In this document: positions 59,601 to 64,000 of the stretch, in pieces | Position numbering within the stretch: position 1 is the first letter of the stretch | How the letters are laid out: the number at the start of each line of letters is the position of its first letter | DNA from: Castanea sativa | Lineage: Eukaryota > Streptophyta > Magnoliopsida > Fagales > Fagaceae | Length of the DNA stretch: 64,000 nt | Reading direction: 5' to 3' | NCBI RefSeq assembly: GCF_040712315.1 | Contig: NC_134019.1 | Coordinates: 36,179,873-36,243,872 of the forward strand | The notes under the pieces: generated by a model | Databases searched by the model: none | Told to the model about the DNA's origin: nothing | What the model saw: the letters and a program-made list of their open reading frames with translations, nothing else | Position numbers and translations under genes: made by a program

Positions 59601-60675
59601 GAGTCCAATCCAATGAATACACCTGCAAATTTTTTATGAATAATTATAAATCCCGCTTATCCCCCTCTTTATGAAGTGGCATCACTGTGATAGTAATCAA
59701 ATACGTTTTCAAACACGTGGTTCTCAGCTGAAAATAGGCACCGGTTATTAAACATTGTTAGCGGTAATTAGAAACTAGAGAAACAGTCATAAACTACAAG
59801 CCAATTGCAGAAATGTTTGACTAATCATAAAAGAAAAACAAATTTTCCAATCATAGAGTTGGTTAAAAATGTGTGCACTACTATGTCATATCTTCCATGT
59901 AAAAATATTAAAAGCTGGGTTGCCAAGAAACCAAAGTTGAGCCTAGCCTTTTTTTTTATTATAAATATTTAGATATATATAATGGGGGGAGGGGAGATTT
60001 GGACCTGGATGTCTTCATGGGAAACACTAGGATATGCCAGTTGAGCTACGGGGCTCCTGGGGCCTATGGGGCTTTCCTTATTGCCAATAAGCTCTCGCGC
60101 GCGCACACACACGAAAACAAAACAAATTTCCTTTTTGAACAATAAAAGAAAGAAACACCCACTTCCCATATATATTCAATTTCAATAACATTCACTCGCT
60201 ACATCCTCAACTTCCTACAAAATCCCCTAATTTGAAAATCCCAAACTAATCCTAGTAATTTAATTACCATTTCCAGCAATACAATTATACAACTAATACA
60301 ACCTAACCCAAAACAATCAAACACAAAGATCAAATGTATATGTCTATGTATACCTTGCCTGTATGACCCTGAAGTGTTCTACAGCAAACCAGATCCGTTG
60401 GTCCGAAACTGACCGGAGTTCGATTCTGCAACCTAGCGTACCCGGCAACTGTACAAATAACACACAAAAACCAACCAGATCTAAGAAACACAACAAAACA
60501 AAACAAACAAAAAAACATTGCAAAGATTATTAAAAAAAAAAAAAAAGGAGCACAGAAATTTGGGCACACCGTCCGTGTCGAGCAGCGAACGGCGTCTCTG
60601 TTTAAGCCGCTCTCTGAGAGTGTTCACAGTCTCCGTGGCCGCCACGTGGCGCTCTTTGAGCTCCGCAACCGACAT
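56694..60675 (-). CDS. AGB1: Heterotrimeric G-protein beta subunit (AGB1)
   Basis: Beta subunit of the plant heterotrimeric G protein, which works with a gamma subunit at the plasma membrane in hormone, defence and development signalling. Six exons on the minus strand: 60675-60570, 60448-60354, 59622-59198, 58362-58005, 57707-57594, 56729-56694. They total 1,134 nt or 377 residues, the same length as the Arabidopsis protein. The N-terminal helix [20 protein letters not shown] to about residue 35 is the coiled coil that pairs with G-gamma. Seven WD40 blades follow ([59 protein letters not shown], with LWD and VWD strand ends). The last exon is only 12 codons ([11 protein letters not shown], stop) after an 864-bp intron. 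All junctions are GT/AG and in frame. The start is the only ATG ahead of the helix. The leader has (GA)n runs near 60920-60980. Confidence 0.97.
58480..58565 (-). mobile_element. SINE-like fragment in AGB1 intron 3
   Basis: On the minus strand GGTTAGATCC resembles a B box and is followed by ATTATGAGTGTGTGTGCTACC, like the tails at 38140-38250 and 50785-50885. The A-box half is unclear. Confidence 0.35.
58885..58976 (-). mobile_element. tRNA-derived SINE-like fragment in AGB1 intron 3
   Basis: On the minus strand it reads AGGCTCGTGGCTCAATAAC (A-box-like) and, about 40 bp on, GGTTCGAATCCCCC, which contains a perfect pol III B box (GGTTCGAATCC). Flanking sequence is G-rich. It lacks a folded acceptor stem, so it is not called as a tRNA gene. 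Confidence 0.6.
59975..60075 (-). mobile_element. tRNA-derived SINE-like fragment in AGB1 intron 2
   Basis: On the minus strand it reads CCCCGTAGCTCAACTGGCAT, with a good A box (TAGCTCAACTGG), and GGTCCAAATCTCCCC as a decayed B box, ending with CCCCATTATATATA. It resembles the copy at 58885-58976 in layout and G/C-rich B-box flank. Confidence 0.6.
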
Positions 60676-62289
60676 TCTTCTCCCACCACCACCACCACCC
60701 ACAATTAACTAACTTCTTAACTAACTAAAAACGACCATTTTTGTTTGAATGTTTAGGAATGGGTTTTAGGGTTTCGATTTGGGTATGAGAGTAGAACTGC
60801 GTGTAAGAGATTAGTAAAGAGAGAGAGAGAGAGAATATCCACACACAAAAAAAAAAAACAAAATTTTGGGGCATTCGTTTGTGAAAGGTGAAGAGAGCTG
60901 TGGCCTGTGGGGGCTCTCCTGCTTTGAGAGAGAGAGAGAGAGAGAGTCTGATCAAAATTCTCTGGGTGAGAGAGAGAGAGGAGATGGTGAGGTGATGAGT
61001 AATGTGTAGGACTGAATTGACTGACGCCGCCGGGTCCACAGCCTTCCACGTGTCGCACAGCCTAGATGAGTTGGGTGCTTGACACCGTGTCAACTGGGTC
61101 CCACTTTGGTATATCACATTTGACGATTGGAATTTAATTTAGATTTTATATAGCATCCCAGACTCTCTGTATTACTCGGATTTTGACCACCACTTTTCTC
61201 CTGTCGCAATTATTGTGTCACCTTTTTATTTTTAATAATTTTGAAACGGTCAATTATGAATAACTAAATAATTACTACTTTTTACATTCTCATTTTCCAC
61301 TTTTTATTTATCAAATGTAGACTTATACTGTCGTCCATAAAACAAGCCGAACTCTTCCTCAAACAAAATTTTATATTCAAGTTTGGCTTTTTTTCTTATT
61401 GAGTAATTACTTGATTAACTTTTTTTTTTTATATATTGTAAAATTATGACTAAAAATGTTTTACATTTTTCACAATTTTATGAATTTTTACTTAAAAAAA
61501 TATTTTTTTCATGAATAATATAATAATAATAATTTAATTTCATATGAACTTATTGGCAAACTTATACAATTTAATTTTAAGTTTATATAAATATTTTTAA
61601 GACGAGTATACTATAAAATATTACATATAGTTTAATCAAGTCCACATGTTTATAAGTTTGTTCATGAATACATTATTATGTTTGAGCTTGGCTCATTTAA
61701 TAATCGAGCTTAAACTTAATGCTTAAATTTGGCTTGTTTTTAAACAAACAAATATAAACAAACTTTTTTTCGATCCAAACTTGAACTGTTCATAAATGGT
61801 TTGATTCATTTACAACCCTACTTATTTATTTATTTATTTTGAAATACAACCCTACTTAAAATTGATTAGAATTGTAGTACAAAATTTGTGTAGAATTATG
61901 TTCTTTTTTAATAATTGATCATGCAAAACGTTTCTGTATACTTATTAACTACCTTGCTTTTCCAATTCAAACAAACCCAAAAATGTTCACATTTGATACA
62001 TGTTGCCGTTGTGGTTATGGTTGAAGAAGTCAGACTCTGTTAGTTGTTTGGAATAAATTAGTACTAACATAGTAATATAGTAATACATAGTAGTAGTTTA
62101 CATTTATGAAATCTGAGTCCAAAATTAATATTTTCACGGGGAACTGTTGTAACCTCCTTTTTTTTTTTTTTTTTGCCTGTACTAAAAAGACTCAACTTCG
62201 TAAGACATCATGTGAAATGGCCAATTTCACACTACTCTTTGGAAATTTTTTTTTTGTGTGCATAAAACGGGAGATTTATTACATAAATA
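60676..62289. other. AGB1 upstream region and spacer; no gene
   Basis: The first 450 bp form the AGB1 leader and promoter, with GA-rich runs (60820-60833, 60926-60946, 60967-60980) and the motif CCACGTGT at 61046-61053, a G-box-like ACGTG core. 61330-61830 is A/T-rich with a TTGTTCATGAAT / TGAGCTTGGCTCA-type dispersed repeat related to 29440-29850. A 17-18 bp T run near 62158 may be the A tail of the LINE read on the minus strand. Confidence 0.5.
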
Positions 62290-64000
62290 GATGTCTTACA
62301 AACATAAATATTACAACAAAACTACAGAGTAACAAAACACAACAAAAACAGACTGAAGCAAACTAAACACCATCTGACCCAACCAAACCAAGAGAGAAAT
62401 AGTTGAATGTAAACAAAACATTACTAGACCCTTATTATCCGCAATGACCCCGGGATGAAACAAAACCCATGGAGTCCCAATATAAACACTGCCACAAAAA
62501 CGTGGGGCAAGTATCATACAACAATTCCTTTTCCATTTGGAAAGCACCCCGCTTTGCCAGTACGTCTGCACAACTATTTGCCTTTCTCCATATACACTCA
62601 ACGCGCACCTCCCAATCCCTGCGGAGGAGCCACCTACAATCCAAAACCAAGTTAGAGAATTCCATAGGATAATCAGCATTAGTATTCAACCAATTGTACG
62701 CAAAAAGAGAACCAATTTGTAGACAAACTCAATGATGGCCCATAGCCCAAGCACGAGCCAATGCTTCTCTAATATCTCAAAGTTCAGCCATAGTATTGTT
62801 GGTGACTCCCAGATGCAATGAGAAGCCCCACAACCAATCTCCAGTGGCTGAGCGTGCCATGCCCCCCGCCCTAGAATTGCCAGGGTTACCAAGTGAGCTA
62901 TCATATGTATTAGTAGTGACGTAAGGGGACGGTGCTGGACGCCACCTGATATATTTAATGGACAATGCAGCTGAATGTCCTACATGGACATTGCTAAGAA
63001 AGAAGAATTTTGTGGCATGCAAAATTGCGTTGTGTTTTAAAGTATGATATGGAATGAATGTACCTAAAAAAATTAAGGAATTTCTACCCAACAAAATTGC
63101 CCATAGGGTAAAAGCAAATATAATGTTCCATGGGACATATCCTAAAGGGGAATATAGTCCAGAATTATTTTTGCACCAAGCATATAATTCAAGTTGGAAA
63201 AATTATGAGGTAATCAATTGTCCTAGGAAGGAAGACCAAATAGCTCGTGCATAATGGCAATCGCGTAGAGCGTGAACAGGTGTTTCAAGCTCATTACAAC
63301 GGGGACACACTTGGTCACTCAAGTCAGTGTAAGGGATAATGATCAATTTGGTGGGAGTACGATGATGCGCACATTTCCACAAAAACATTTGAATTTTAGA
63401 TGGTATTTTAGCGTCCAAATCCAAGACCATGCTCTCAGTGTCTGCCCTGTAGCCTCGCTGGGTGTGGATAAAAGATGATGATAAGTGGACCGGACAGAGC
63501 AAACACTCGCATGATGATCCCAAACATGGTCATCCGTCAGTGAATTAGGAGAACCATGAATGGGCAATGGCTGAGCATAGATAAATTGGGTTATTGTTGA
63601 TGACAACATCATATTAAGAGGTGTAAGGTCCCATTGGAGCGCAACAGTAATCAAACTAGCTACCTTAATATCATACTCATGTGGAAGTAGGGGGCCGTGA
63701 ATAAGACCACAAATCGGTCTCGGCAGTAGCCAATGGTCTGTCCAAAAATTTATTTTATTGTCATTACAAATAATCCATTGTAGGCCACCCTGCAAGAGTG
63801 TTCTACCCCGCAATAAAGCCTTCCACGAGTGAGACCTAGTCTTAGAAGTAGTCTGTAAGAAATCAGTTATTCGACAACGCTTTTAGGATAGGAATTTGGC
63901 TAATAAGGAATGTGGGTTTCTCCATATGTAAAAATTTTTCTTTTACATATGGTTTGGGGTGGATGTAATCTCTTGTGGCATCAGCAAAATAATTCATAAT
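62290..64000 (-). mobile_element. LINE retrotransposon 3' end (zf-RVT and RNase H), decayed
   Basis: Minus-strand pieces in three frames follow the C-terminus of plant L1-type ORF2. From the window edge: WRNPHSLLAKFLS and SWKALLRGRTLLQGGLQWI (about 63920-63770), NFWTDHWLL, then the zf-RVT zinc region MFLWKCAHHRTPTK, CPRCNELETPVHALRDC (about 63410-63250). The RNase H-like domain follows: RWRPAPSPY, NPGNSRAGGMARSATGDWLWGF (about 62945-62790), then LLRRDWEVRVECIWRKANSC and ADVLAKRG (about 62640-62540). Frameshifts and stops are frequent. The NTDGS motif of plant LINE RNase H reads NTYDSS, losing the catalytic Asp. The element continues beyond 64000, where the reverse transcriptase should lie. 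Confidence 0.85.

Overview
This is a stretch of nuclear DNA from a woody eudicot: AT-rich, with intron-containing genes, very long introns and dense transposon debris. Fagaceae (oak, chestnut, beech) is my best guess, from a two-domain jacalin-related lectin of the kind known from chestnut and from the repeat types; this is an inference only. All gene calls come from reading translated exons and splice sites by eye.

Layout. 1-1151: minus-strand Ty1/copia fragment with LTR, primer binding site and a protease piece. 5.6-9.8 kb: two-domain jacalin-related lectin gene (+), with a stop codon after the first domain. 10278-20506: a complete 10.2-kb CACTA (En/Spm) transposon with matching 26-bp TIRs and a GTT target duplication, carrying a damaged TNP2-like transposase and a TNPA-like second gene, both on the minus strand. 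About 21.05-29.4 kb: a second, decayed CACTA relative that keeps only the TNP2 C-terminus and a broken TNPA gene, and holds fragments of two host genes, a GUF1/LepA GTPase and a SINA-type RING protein. 29.4-35.3 kb: intergenic, with MITE-like elements and microsatellites.

35330-42195: intact 18-exon gene for coatomer subunit gamma (886 aa). 44990-45850: single-exon DUF313/B3-type protein gene whose promoter region is duplicated 2,022 bp upstream. 46391-51347: SMC4 (condensin) pseudogene, lacking the Walker A segment and with several disabling changes. 51.3-56.7 kb: non-coding, repeats. 56694-60675 (minus): intact 6-exon gene for the heterotrimeric G-protein beta subunit AGB1 (377 aa). 62.3-64.0 kb: minus-strand 3' end of a LINE with zf-RVT and RNase H regions.

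The functional core is gamma-COP plus AGB1. Their Arabidopsis orthologues carry adjacent locus numbers (At4g34450 and At4g34460), so this looks like ancient microsynteny that has been opened by about 14.5 kb holding the B3 gene, the SMC4 pseudogene and repeats. The most unusual items are the gene-capturing CACTA remnant, the lectin stop that leaves one complete domain, the SMC4 copy without its P-loop, and the detached second copy of the B3-gene promoter. I see no CRISPR array, operon or other prokaryotic system.
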